64,000 bases of DNA from Gremmenia infestans (lineage: Eukaryota; Ascomycota; Leotiomycetes; Helotiales; Hamatocanthoscyphaceae): the NCBI GenBank assembly GCA_032629725.1, contig JAFEVB010000015.1:558001-622000 (forward strand), written 5' to 3'. Shown piece by piece: positions 44,626-55,988 of the stretch; position 1 is the stretch's first letter; each line of letters opens with the position of its first letter. The translations under genes and the position numbers were made by a program. The notes under the pieces are model-generated. The model had not been told where the DNA came from, did no database searches, and worked only from the letters and a program-made list of their open reading frames with translations.

Positions 44626-46638
44626 TTCTATCGGGGGGGTTTTCCATCTCCGTCGCAGCTACGAGTTACTTGATAGCACTTAAATTGCAAAAGACGGGCT
44701 ATGATTGGGTCGACGGATCGGCTGGTAGACCCAAGCCAAGTCTGGCGTTGCGGCTAAGTTCGCCTCGCTTCCAGGTTCTTCCCTCCACCAGCGTGCAGCT
44801 TCGGGAAAGAAGAGGAGGGGTGGGTGGTGTCGATACTCGCAGTCGCCAGTACTGTACAGGACATTTACTTCACTGCAACCACAATCTTTCATTTTTCATT
44901 ATCCTTTATCTTTCAATCAGCCGCATCTCTTCATCATACAGTACATCATCACGTTTTTGGTCCGTCAATCAAAACACCGACTGTGACGTGATGTGATGTT
45001 CCGCCCAAAGACGCTAGATACCAAAGTAGATAGAGTAAGGCCCTTTCTGTCGATCCATCGTCTGGACCCCATTTTGATGAGAAACTGCTCGTGTGTGCAT
45101 GCATTGCTTACCTGACGCTAAGCGGCCAGGGACCACAGACTACCCACGTTGGGCCTAGACATTAAAGTATGGCCGCACGGCCCAGTCTTATCGCAATGAC
45201 ATGAGAGGCTATTGATAATGATACCCTTCCACTTATTGCGGGCACTGAACCTTGCCTCCCTCTCACTGCCTATCTATCGGACCTTATCCAGGCGGTCAAG
45301 GCCGTGCTGTGGCGGGAATGGCTGCAACACTAATCAGCCACCTCCTCAGCGTTGAAGATACCCCTTTCTCAAGCTAATGCCGACCTCGGAACAATGCATT
45401 GCATTGCATTGGCTTGTGAAGCTAATTACTTGGCGTCGTCGCATCACATTCCTCATCTTTATTGAAAGATGGGAGTTCGGCTCCGTTGCTACAAGGAGTC
45501 GAGACGACCTGGGAAATACTTCCTTCGTACTAAGTATATCCCTCGTTGTTATGATTCCATCTTGGCGATCTGGAGACCGGAGTGCAGGATTCCTGCAGGC
45601 AGTGGTGGGGTGGGAAAGGAAGATGGGGAAGCGCATGAGCCTGATCGTAGAGAACATTCGGGCCGGGTAAGAGAAGCGGGTGATTGGAGAGACTTTCCAA
45701 GTGACGGGGGCGAGGTAGGAAAGGAAAGAAGACGGCAAACTCTATATTCAGCCGAGAGGGAGATGAAAAGAAAGTTGTAAGCGCGCCAGGCACAAAGCAG
45801 TGTGGATATGGATTACCTAAGGTATATATTTTCTACTGTAATGGTATTATCCCGTTTACCCGCCTGTCAAAATGATGCCGTCAGAACCGAAAGTATTACT
45901 CTGTACGGCGTTGAAGTGCAAAGGCAAAGGCAAAAGCAAAAGCAAGTACGGGGAAGAAAGGGGCCAACTGTGAAGCCGAGACTTGCGGCTGCTTTGTCAT
46001 GTCGCAAAGCAAGCAGAGCAAGCAAAGCGAAGTCGAGTTGCTAGCCCGGGTCACCGGATGCCAGACTCAGAAGTTCTACCGGAGTACAGTAACACTCTTA
46101 AATAGACTGAGCTATCGACTAAGCTAAGCAGTACGTATCGGCATCTCAGAATACCTATCCAAGTTCAATTACCGTAGGTTCTTCCAGAGTATATATCGTT
46201 TCATCTAATATCAATGACCCCTTCCCAAAGCAAGACCAGCCAGCGCCAGTGCAGCTGAGGATGAGTTGGCCTGCGATGCAGAACCCAACACTTTCCTGGA
46301 TTTCATCGCAGAGAAACAAAGGGGAGAGAGAGAGCAACTGCCCACAAGCATCAACCCCACGTTTTAAGCCGCAGCCGCAACCCCGCGTTTATTGTGGGTT
46401 CCCTACCTCATGTCAACACCGAGGTACGACGTACGAGTATATGCATGATTCAAATTTAGCTTCGTTCCCAAAACCTCACCCACATAGACATCTCACATCT
46501 GAAGCGTATACCGTCACATTTTATATACATGCAATATTCTTGACATGAACTGTCTCTTCAATCCGAAATCAAGCACTTGCAACCAACTCTACGCCACTTA
46601 CAGCGAGGCACGCACATCCTAAGAAGCTCCATATCAAG

Positions 46639-49252
46639 ATGGCCTCCACAGTCCGACCTCTAGTGACACCGTTACCAGATGGACCCCATGATGAACCACT
46701 CACTGCAGGCCAATGGACCACCATAATGGCCATAATGGACACAATAATACCGTCAATTCGTCGAGATACAGCAACGAACCGTACAATATCTCAATTAACA
46801 ATTGCAGATGTGGAATACAACGCGGCGTCAGGTCATATTCAGAAGACCATAGTCAATGCACCAGATAGCAGGTCATTGAACCAGTATCTGGATGAGAAAG
46901 CATCCGACATTCCGAGCTTCCAAGCTTTGCTAAAGCGTACACTCGCACACTATACCCCCGAGGATTCAAGAAAGGGGTTGGCTCTTGTTCTCTCGGCATT
47001 AAGGTAGGTTAGGGACAGTGCCACTTCAGAAAATATACGGGTCTTGACGTTTTGAATATCCCACTTAGAATGGGTAACTTAAACCACAGTACTAATGGTA
47101 AACAGCACCCGAGCAGGATCCCTGATGCTCACTGGCTATGCCCTACCCATTCACAAACAACCAATCCATATTCGCCAAGACATCCTCCTCCGCTGGAGTC
47201 AATCATATATTCCTAGTCTGAATACGTTCAAGAAGCTAATGTCGCAACTTGCCAAGCTTTGTTGGTTGAGGACAAGTCCTACATTCCAGAAAGTCTCCGG
47301 CTTCCCAACAGTCCCGGGGTCAGTCACCGATCATACCATATCCTGTGAAACCTATGCTGACAATTCCAAGTCATTACGAACCTGGAACGCACTACGAGTA
47401 CGAATTCATGCAGTTTCCCACTGGTTCAGATCCTGAAATCGTCGAGACAGATGTTGTCATTGTGGGATCCGGATGCGGTGGTGCCGTTTGTGCAAAGAAC
47501 CTGGCTGAAGCGGGTAACCGTGTCTTGGTGGTTGATAAGGCTTATTATTACCCTCCTTCGCAGCTCCCAATGACCGAGGAGAATGCAAGTATTCACATGT
47601 TTGACAATGGGGGAGCAATCGTCACAGATGATAATTCATTGACCGTGATTTCCGGTAGCTCGTGGGGAGGTGGAGGAACGATTAACTGGTCGGCAAGCTT
47701 GCAGACGCAAGACTATGTACGCAAAGAATGGGCCCGGGATAGAGGGCTTACCTTTTTCGAAACGGCCGAGTTCCAATCTTGTCTTGATAGAGTCTGTCAT
47801 CGGATGGGCGTATCGGCGGATTATATAAGACATAACCATGGAAATAAGGTTCTTTTGGAAGGCTCCCGGAAGCTTGGCTATCATGCCAAAGCAGTCCCTC
47901 AAAACACAGGCGGTACAGAGCATTATTGTGGGCACTGCGGCGTTGGTTGTGGCGCGGCCCAGAAGCAAGGCCCTGTTGTCTCCTTTTTGCCGGATTCCGC
48001 AAAAGCAGGGGCTAAGTTTATAGAAGGTTTCCAAGTTGACAACGTTTTGTTTGAAGATTCGAACAAAACCAAAGCTATTGGGGTTGAGGGCGAATGGGTT
48101 TCACGGAATAGCAGGGGCAACGTAAATGGTCCACTTTCGGAGAGGATAGTGCGCAAGGTAATCATCAAAGCTAAGAAGGTTATCGTTTCTTGTGGGACTT
48201 TGTGGAGTCCCGTAGTACTGATGAATAGCGGCCTAAAGGTGAGCAATGACCTTCAGTCCTATAGTGTTTTACGGCCTTTATAAAAAGCCTAACGGTGGAC
48301 ACAAACCGCGGCACTGATTTAAACAGTGCGAGGTAGCGTGGGACATTTAAGTCGATGAGAATAAGTAGCGCTAACAGCAACAGAACTGGCAGATCGGACG
48401 GAACTTGTACCTCCATCCAGTAAATTTCTTTGCGGCTGTCTTCAAGGAGGATGTGAGGCCTTGGGAAGGTATGTCGAACCAGCCAGCACATCGACACACA
48501 CTAACCGCCATCTAGGTGGGATTCTCACCTCAGTCTGCAACAGCTTCGAAGATCTAGACGGACACGGACACGGCACAAAAATCGAAACAACCATCATGCT
48601 CCCCTCCCTGTTTCTGACTATGATGAATTGGACAAACGGCCTCGAATACAAGATGAATGCTCTCAAGTTCAGACACATGAACGGCTTCATCTCCATAGCC
48701 CGCGACCGCGACACCGGCCGCATCTATCCCGACCCCATCAGCGGCAAACCGAGAATCGCATACACGCCCAGCGCTTACGACCGCGCACATATCATAGAAG
48801 GCCTCGTTGCCGGTGCTAAAATCTGCTATGTCGAGGGTGCTACGGAGATCCATCCTTTCATTGAAGGAGTCAAGCCTTTTATCCGTGATCCAGATCACGA
48901 AATATCAGCAAGTCCGGCAGGGAATGAGCCGGATCTGGGGGTCTCGGATCCACGGTTCCGCGCATGGTTGGAAGAACTTAAGCGTATTGGCAATAAGCCC
49001 CCTGCTGGATCTTTCCCTTCTGCCCATCAGATGGGTAGCAATCGTATGTCTGCCACTGCGAAAGACGGTGTCGTAGATGTGAAAGGCAAGGTTTGGGGTA
49101 CGGAGAATCTGTATGTGAGCGATGCCAGTGTGTTTCCTAGCGCAAGTGGTGTCAATCCCATGATTACGAATATGGCAATCAGTGATTGGATTTCAAATAA
49201 CATTGCTAAAGAGATGAGGGGCGTGGGATCTATGGTGGAAGCAAGGTTGTGA
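46639..49252 (+). CDS. Long-chain alcohol oxidase (GMC oxidoreductase family)
   Basis: Predicted 755-residue flavoenzyme oxidising long-chain fatty alcohols to aldehydes with O2, usually bound to peroxisomal or ER membranes. Five exons: 46639-47003, 47106-47318, 47371-48238, 48384-48468 and 48516-49252 (2268 nt, in frame). The FAD-binding motif is VVIVGSGCGGAVCA at residues 221-234, followed by RVLVVDKAYYYP, SGSSWGGGGTINWSASLQT, HYCGHCGVGCGAAQK, the short exon NWQIGRNLYLHPVNFFAAVF and the C-terminal HQMGSNRM with DASVFPSASGVNPMIT. Length and order match fungal fatty alcohol oxidases. The N-terminal 190 residues form the family's extra domain. The role in alkane or fatty-alcohol degradation is inferred. 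Confidence 0.93.
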
Positions 49253-50373
49253 GGTTATGGGCGTTTGAGTTTGTAATGATGGGAAGTTGCATTATAGGGC
49301 AGGGCTTTTGAATGCGATTATGAAGGCAAGTAGCGTATAATACGATAAGCATGCACAGATTTATGAATATGCAAGCTTATTGAAACACTTTTCTTGGATA
49401 AACAGGACGTCAGATGACTGATACTGGACTCCAGCTCTTGGAAACGTTCTTATTCTAGTATATAAACTCTTTCTAGGCGGTTTAATCTCTAAACAAGACA
49501 TAAACCGACGCCCCAATTCGATGCCCGGGCGCCAATATATAAATCGCCCCTAAAGTTGTCCAAATTTGTATGTATATACCCGCAATAAGCGCACGCCACT
49601 TGGAGACAATTATGTCATACGTTAAGCCCACAGCTAAACACAAAACCAAACCCAGATGCGGATTCTACTTCCCTTCCCAGATACCCTAAAAGAGACCAAA
49701 AAAATATCAGAAAGTGACGGGGAATAGCGAAGGTTTTAAGATATAGGAAGCATAGAAAATTATACAATTACACCGCTGCTTTTTATTGCAACGCGAAATT
49801 CAATGACAAATTAATAATAGTAAGTCTAATACAATTAAGTAACACGTTTCTTGTAGGAGGAGTAAAAGGTGGTTACGTCGCGTAAAAACCTTAAATTCAT
49901 AGCTGAGGATATACTTTCATGGTGGAGAGTCTGGTCTTAGTCATAAACACCTTTATGGGTCCGGTATTAGTTATTTGACGTAAATAGAATGAAGGCAGAT
50001 GTATGGTCAATATTGCAATTCACCATTTTATAACGTGATATGCAAAAGTAATCATATTGTCAAAACTTAGGACTTGGTTCAACTGTTAGGGTACCTCGCC
50101 GGCCTCATTTTTTATTTCTTCCGAGCGCAACACCAGCATAAGATTTCGATTTCTCCTCGGCAGCTTTTTAAGTATAACTAGCTTGCTACTACGGAACTTT
50201 CTTCTGCTGATAAACATTACAAGTGTGAAGATATAAGCCATAAAAAATACCCGTGCTTCCATAAATAAGGAGCAAAGTTATAAGAGGCTAGGAATGCATC
50301 TTTCGTCCCCACTAGATCGCTTGTACCATCACATTATCACAACTTCAATGAGATTGTTTAATAGTCTAGGAAG
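49253..50373. other. Convergent intergenic region
   Basis: About 1.1 kb between the stops of two convergent genes. Moderately AT-rich from about 49650 to 50280, but with normal dinucleotides, so unlike the RIP block. No gene seen. Confidence 0.45.
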
Positions 50374-51738
50374 CTACTCAAGAAAACTCCTTCTGAGATC
50401 CCAGATATTGCCCTTCTCCAATGCATCAAGCCAAGACTTGAGCTTTTTCGTACACCAGCCATTATCGCAATTTTGAACCGCCTCTTCAAAATCAGCTTTA
50501 ACGGCGCCTTTCTCCGATTCTTCATTCCATGTCGGCGCGAGGTTTCCCATTTCCTTCTGGAAAACTTCGCGCAGTATAGTTAGTTCGTACTCCAGTAAGT
50601 GTTCCCAATAGAGGCTGTTCACTCCTTCATTATCAAGCACCTTCTTCGTAGGCCCAACAGTGTCGTCAACGGTGTCTTCGTCATCATTGTCGGGACTGTA
50701 TTGATCTTTTTTCGGCTCCTCTATTCTGTCTCTCCCCCGAAGAAAAGTGGGCAACCCACAGGCTCTCCATAATGGCAACGCCGAGACGCACTCCCAATCA
50801 ATAACGCCGGTAATTCTTCCGTCGCTATCAACAAGGATATTCTGCATGGAAAGGTCGTCGTGGCAGAGCATAGATAGCTCTATAGAACAAGTATCGGAAG
50901 AAAATATAGACGGGAGTAGCTCAAGTAGTTTTGTGGCAATTGTCTTAGCATCCTCGGCTTCTTCAATGTCGTCTTCATCGTCTGAGGTTTTTAGGATTCT
51001 TTCTTGGTCCGTCAGAACCAAGGTAAGACGAGCACGGATCCAGTCTTCGGAATTGGTAAAAGGCCCCCTAGGAACATCTTGTGTGATATGATGACCCCAA
51101 AAGAAGATCATCGAGACTAATTGACCCAGAACAGGCAAGACCGGTATTTGCTGGTTTTCTTCCTGTGCTGGTTTTGTAGCAGCAAGAACCGGGATGTAAG
51201 GCGAATCATTTGACGTGAGCTGGGATCCTGGTTTGAGAAAGATATTTCCAATGACAGGGAACTTGTAACGGAGAAGTTGGGCTTCGTACTTGGCCACCTC
51301 CTTAACCAAATCTCGTTTAGCATCTTTAGAGAGTCTCCTCCATCTCGTTCGTAAGGTTACGCCAGGCAGCATCTCCATTAAGATCCATTCAAAGCCAAGT
51401 TCATTCTCCCTTGAGTCGTCAAAGGCAAAGATCCGGGGCACTGTTATGTCTGTGTTTTGGCCAACGAAAAGGATAGTTGCGACTTCACTATTAGTTTTAT
51501 TGGAAGGATCGACCGGTAATGTGACACGCATAAGGGAGCAACCAGACTCGGTTTCGATTTTATATAGCTTGTTAAAAGCCCCCTGTGCGTAAAAAGTGAC
51601 GCGGCAGTAAGTATTCTGCTCAATATTGAGGTGTTTGCGCGCTAATAATTCGACCTTTGCGATGTTTGGCTCTGCCGTCCAACGAGGCTCCAGGCCAAAA
51701 GTCCCAGCCACCCATTCTAAACCGTCTTGTTTGGCCAT
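50374..51738 (-). CDS. Phosphotransferase (APH/choline-kinase-like) family protein
   Basis: Single-exon frame of 454 residues with the aminoglycoside phosphotransferase kinase fold (APH family), abundant in filamentous fungi. Seen: AFNKLYKIETE (glycine-poor nucleotide loop region), SLMRVTLPVD, the Brenner motif LCHDDLSMQNILVDSDG with catalytic Asp and Asn, then GVIDWECVSALPLWRA as the metal-binding DFG-equivalent. An acidic insert SDDEDDIEEAEDA and a second one DNDDEDTVDD lie in the C-lobe. Fungal members rarely confer drug resistance; small-molecule kinase or regulatory functions are suspected and the substrate is unknown. The start at 51738 precedes MAKQDGLEWVAGTFGLEP, typical of fungal relatives. 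Confidence 0.85.
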   Translation of the reverse strand: MAKQDGLEWVAGTFGLEPRWTAEPNIAKVELLARKHLNIEQNTYCRVTFYAQGAFNKLYKIETESGCSLMRVTLPVDPSNKTNSEVATILFVGQNTDITVPRIFAFDDSRENELGFEWILMEMLPGVTLRTRWRRLSKDAKRDLVKEVAKYEAQLLRYKFPVIGNIFLKPGSQLTSNDSPYIPVLAATKPAQEENQQIPVLPVLGQLVSMIFFWGHHITQDVPRGPFTNSEDWIRARLTLVLTDQERILKTSDDEDDIEEAEDAKTIATKLLELLPSIFSSDTCSIELSMLCHDDLSMQNILVDSDGRITGVIDWECVSALPLWRACGLPTFLRGRDRIEEPKKDQYSPDNDDEDTVDDTVGPTKKVLDNEGVNSLYWEHLLEYELTILREVFQKEMGNLAPTWNEESEKGAVKADFEEAVQNCDNGWCTKKLKSWLDALEKGNIWDLRRSFLE

Positions 51739-53426
51739 TTGGAGGAAGAACCAACACGGGTGAGAAGAGGCTAGGTGCTCCAGTGGCAGAAGGATATCGA
51801 GCCCGAATATGCATTTGCAGTTTTGTTGGTGACTGTGATGGTGGTTGTGATACCGCTTTTTTTATAATATCGCGGGGTTAAGCGAGCCTCCCTTCCCTTC
51901 CTCCAGAATGAGGGATATGGTAGCGAAAAGTACTACTTCTAGCAGTGCATTCGGTGTTCGATAGAATTCTGTCTTTAGTTGAGTGATGAAGGGCACTTTG
52001 TGAGAACAACGATGTCCATGTATGCGATGAAATAATAATTCCGCTAGAAAATGAGGCACACCATCTTGAAATCCTCATCTGAATACGTATGCCTAAATGT
52101 GAATCTGCTGCTATTATATGGACGTTGCTCAGCCCTCCAGGCTCAAGTGCTAGCATACAATCCTTTAAAATAGAGGCAAACGTCAACTGGGCGTTAATAT
52201 AAGCCACCAATATCAGGATCTAGCAACTCCTTGAGAAGACTGAAAAGGTCGATTAAATATGGAGTGAAGTAGGAATAAGGTGGCATTGCAAAGTTATTCT
52301 AGTATCTGCTTACCTCGCAGGAATTGGTTTCAGAGCCTGGATACCTTACCTGAAATTGCTTCTAGTATGGTTCAAGTTTGAACATATCTCGCAAGAACAG
52401 GAACAGCACCCCTCCTGCAATACACTTACCGACAAGTCCCCGACTTGATTTTAACCGTCCGGGGGTTTAGTAACAGGTCGCCACTTTCAGGTGACCTGTG
52501 AGTTTTGCTATTTTGAATTTCTGATTCTTATTTCTTTTTCTTATTTCTTTTTCCTTTAGAAGAGTGAGAAAAACGACTGTATAGAGGGAAGTTCGTTGGA
52601 GGAAGAAAGTTGAGTAAGTGACTTCGGAAAAAAGTGACTCCGAAGTTTAGCCGCTTGCTTGTGTAACCTGTGCCTCAACTCTACAGCAATATCAATAAAC
52701 AAAATCAGCGCATTAATTTCTTCCGTATAGAATAGCTATAAAATATGTCTTCTTCTACTCCACTCCACTCCTTCAATCAACTACAGTATCACATACTAAA
52801 TGTCCATAAGCCTGGACCTTTAAGATCATTCCCAAAACAGCCACCATCAATGCATTGGTTACACTTTCTCTCTTCCCCGAAACTGTGCACAGCGACTTCA
52901 TCAGGGTGACATGTTACAAGGATCAAGCGAACGATAAATATTACAGCTACGAGAGCCTCGGCCTTTCATTCAAGAAATGGTAGGCGGACCAAGTGGCTAA
53001 GCATATGAATAGTAAGGAGGTTGCCGTGTTCGAGGTTGACAAGAATGTAGGAAAGGAGCATGTTCGGAAGTGTGGAAAATGGGTAAAGGAGAGGCACCGG
53101 AGAAGAATTGGTAGATAATTGGGGAGTCAAGCAAAGGTAAGGATGATTATACTAGAAACACTTTGTATTCCTTGATCCTCCAGCAAGCTAGCGAGCCTGC
53201 CTGATGTTAATGTTTAAACTCCTTCGATACAGTTGAGAAGCAGATACAGGCCCTACCAACTCCAAACCCCTTTCCCTCTAAACCCCCAGAACCAAAAATC
53301 CAAATCCAACTCCACTTGATCCTTCAAAATTAGCCGCCAGCCTCCTCATCCCCGAAACCACACTCAAATCTTTCATACAAAAGCTTCATATCCCATTCCC
53401 AAGTACTCAGAACAGCCCCTGTGGAA
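51739..53426. other. Intergenic with a possible gene remnant
   Basis: Upstream of the APH-type gene. A TTTCTTTTTC-type pyrimidine tract occurs near 52530-52555. An interrupted open frame at about 52840-53118 is listed separately. No intact gene seen. Confidence 0.4.
52840..53118 (+). pseudogene. Interrupted open frame, possible gene remnant
   Basis: A plus-strand frame reads ALVTLSLFPETVHSDFIRV, TCYKDQANDKYYSYESLG, LSFKKW, then TAG at 52981-52983, and continues in frame ADQVAKHMNSKEVAVFEVD, KNVGKEHVRKCGKWVKERHR to TAA at 53118. The composition is protein-like on both sides of the stop. No ATG in this frame is seen near the start. It may be a decayed small gene or a spliced gene I could not assemble. 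No family recognised. Confidence 0.3.
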
Positions 53427-53639
53427 TCAGAGCTTGGCGTTGCCGTTGGTAGTTGTCTTGGCGATGGTGTCTTGAGCAGACTTCTCGTCAGAGGTGGTGG
53501 AGGTGACCATGGCAGAAAGCCCGGACATGGGGAGCGACTTCTTGCGTTGGATGTCTTGGCCGAGAGATACGCCGTGAATTGTGGTCATGACTTGCGCTTG
53601 GAGATTCGCAGATGGACCGAATGAGAAGAGGAAAGGCAT
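53427..53639 (-). CDS. Possible 70-residue protein
   Basis: A single ATG-initiated frame reads MPFLFSFGPSANLQAQVMTT, IHGVSLGQDIQRKKSLP, then a Ser/Thr/Lys-rich end (MVTSTTSDEKSAQDTIAKTT). The first 40 residues have varied, non-repetitive composition unlike a shadow. No gene overlaps it on the other strand. Direct repeats of GATGAGTTGAT type (about 53697-53722) lie just upstream, possibly in the leader. No signal peptide cleavage site or known family is evident. Confidence 0.4.
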   Translation of the reverse strand: MPFLFSFGPSANLQAQVMTTIHGVSLGQDIQRKKSLPMSGLSAMVTSTTSDEKSAQDTIAKTTTNGNAKL

Positions 53640-55988
53640 GATTGTCAGATTGTTGTGAGTTGTGATTATTTTGGATGTGAGGATGTGTCGATGTGTTGAT
53701 GGGATGAGTTGATGAGTTGATGATTGAGTGAGTACCAGGGATGACTTCTTTGAAGATCTAAGATTAGTGTGATTTGTGAGCGATGAAAGAAGAAAAGATA
53801 TAATTTCGAAAGAACATACCCCCTCTTATAGTGGAAAACTCCCAGTCGAGATCAAAATAGCAAGCGGGAGGCTAAGTGAGCAAATACACTATGAGAACTA
53901 GAATGTGAAGTTTTCTTCATACTTCGATATGGACTCACTTGCACACTAGCGTAATTACCACTTCAAGAATAGCATGAAGCTTGAGCGATGGGAATGGATA
54001 GTTTTAGAAGCACCATTTTGGTAGGGTTTGGTATAACAATAAATGATTTGCCGAGATGAATGACCCTATTGCAATATCTAAAAATATTGGAATAATGGTA
54101 GCTTTATGGGTCACATTTAGGGTCTTGGTAGAGAGTTGGGGTGTTTAATATGTCTCTCCAATTATTTTGTCTAATAATCGAAGAGAAATAGCTATTCCTG
54201 CAGACGTGTGATATCGACATACAAAAATCCGCCCACTATACAACTTCCATCTAACACTAAGCTCAGAGAAACATATTATGTCAAAAACTCAACAAAGATA
54301 ACGAGAAAGAAACATCCCTCCTCCCTAGCCTATAGATGTATGGCGGACAGGCAACCTCGAAACCTCCAAATGCAGCCACCGGGGAGCGAATACACTATCA
54401 TCTGTCGGGGCGTCATTCTCCAGTGAGATGATGTGCAAGCCGAGAAAAGCCATGTGAGGCAGCAGATGAGTACTTCAATAGCTGGTTTCGAACCCAATCC
54501 TCCCCTCCCCAAGAAAATTGGGCATGTCTTCTTGAATGCTAGAACACGGCCTAGAAGAGCAGTTGTGGCAAGAGGCATCGTGGTAATGTGCGAGTAATAT
54601 CATATGACGTCCGAAGGGTGCGATTCCGGGCTGGATTGTGCTCGTATCGCCGAGGAAACAAGTAAAACCAAATAGCTGCTTCCGATCTAAAAGAGGGCTA
54701 CAGATACAGATGTCGAGGATCCAAATTATGCGGGACTGGATAGACGTTTTGGTCGTTTGAGAATCCGGATCTTGTCCTTCCAATTACCAAGTCCTGCAAA
54801 GATACCAAAAAATCCCAAAGAGCAAGGGCGCTGGGGGTATTGAAAAAGTTTTCGTTTAAAGTGAGGAGTGCCCGGACGAGGAATAGGTGCAAGAAGATAC
54901 TAATACAAGAGAGCCCAAGATTGCTGAGTACCATTTTGCATCTGAACATAAATGTGCTGAAATTTGATTATGAGGAAGCCGTTTGGAAAAGAGAAATAAA
55001 AGTCGTTGTGTGGGTACACAATCTTTTTCTTTTGCGGCTAGAACTGCTAACGATGGAGAAACATGGTTACACTAGAACCATAAGAAACTAAAATTGGTAC
55101 TTGAACAGATAGACTAACCCATCGTGCTCTTTAGCCTCTACTGAAGCCAGAAATTCATGAAAGTGAACGGGTCCTTGGACTGTTTTATCTTGAGCTAAAC
55201 CAAGTGGGTTCCAACAACTCCAGCAGGGACAAAGTATTGAGGTCACTCGAAAAAATCGACGAACAATTTAGAAAAACATAGAGCTAAAATAAATACACTC
55301 GACGGCAGTATAAGAGGTTCAAAAAGCCAACGTCTCTTAGTAAATCCGGAGAGAATACAGCTACTTGAGATCCACCGACCATAACGCTGGTAATGGTCTT
55401 TCACTAAAAACATATACAACATAGGGGATGAAAAACCGCGGAAGATTTGGATGGAAATATTTCTGCTCTTGAACGAATGGATGGATGCATTAAATAAAGG
55501 AGGTCAAAAGGCTAATAATTAGCGGACATGGAGACTTGCGTAATTGAAAGATGCTGGAAATATCGACCATTTATTTAAGCTAATTACAGATGCCTCCGAA
55601 ACACAATACCAGTACGCCCCTAGTGACGAAACTCGAAGGCGCTGCGGTTTAGAACTCGATGAGTCTGATTGGTGATCCCTACCGATCATACTTGAGTATA
55701 TGTGTAGGCATAGAGAGTGGTGAACGAGGTGGGAGTAATCTTGAACGCACAAAAAGGCCATGCGCGCAGGACTTTCATTGGCAGTAAAGGCATGATATGA
55801 GATTGGTAGTCGAAGCGATTGAACACGAGTAGCTTCTTCGGCGACAGGCCTTTCCAAGAACAATACCCGAAGGGCATGCCGTAGAATAATGGCTGCATGT
55901 ATGAAGAGTGGAAATTCGGACAAGATATCACGTCGGATGCTGTGAGTCTGGATTCGATCTGAATACACGGAGCTTAATCGTTGCCCAC
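53640..55988. other. Intergenic, 2.3 kb
   Basis: No convincing gene on either strand. Short frames (for example around 54330-54950 on the minus strand) lack motifs and cannot be joined. The right end is the 3' flank of the aspartyl aminopeptidase gene. Confidence 0.45.

Larger units (their letters stand above)
43765..46638. other. Divergent intergenic region, 2.9 kb
   Basis: Between the divergent FYVE and fatty alcohol oxidase starts. It contains GGTGCA and TCCTC simple repeats (listed) and a CATTG run near 45398-45411. Short open frames on both strands lack motifs and splice logic. No gene is called. Confidence 0.45.

Noticed and set aside
44478..44996. Plus-strand 172-codon frame
   Set aside because: Driven by a TCCTC simple repeat; residues are low-complexity Leu/Ser/Pro and no family is visible.
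54470..54510. GGTTCGAAACC on the minus strand, matching the tRNA B-box
   Set aside because: The flanking bases do not form a T-stem and no A-box, anticodon arm or acceptor stem fits around it.
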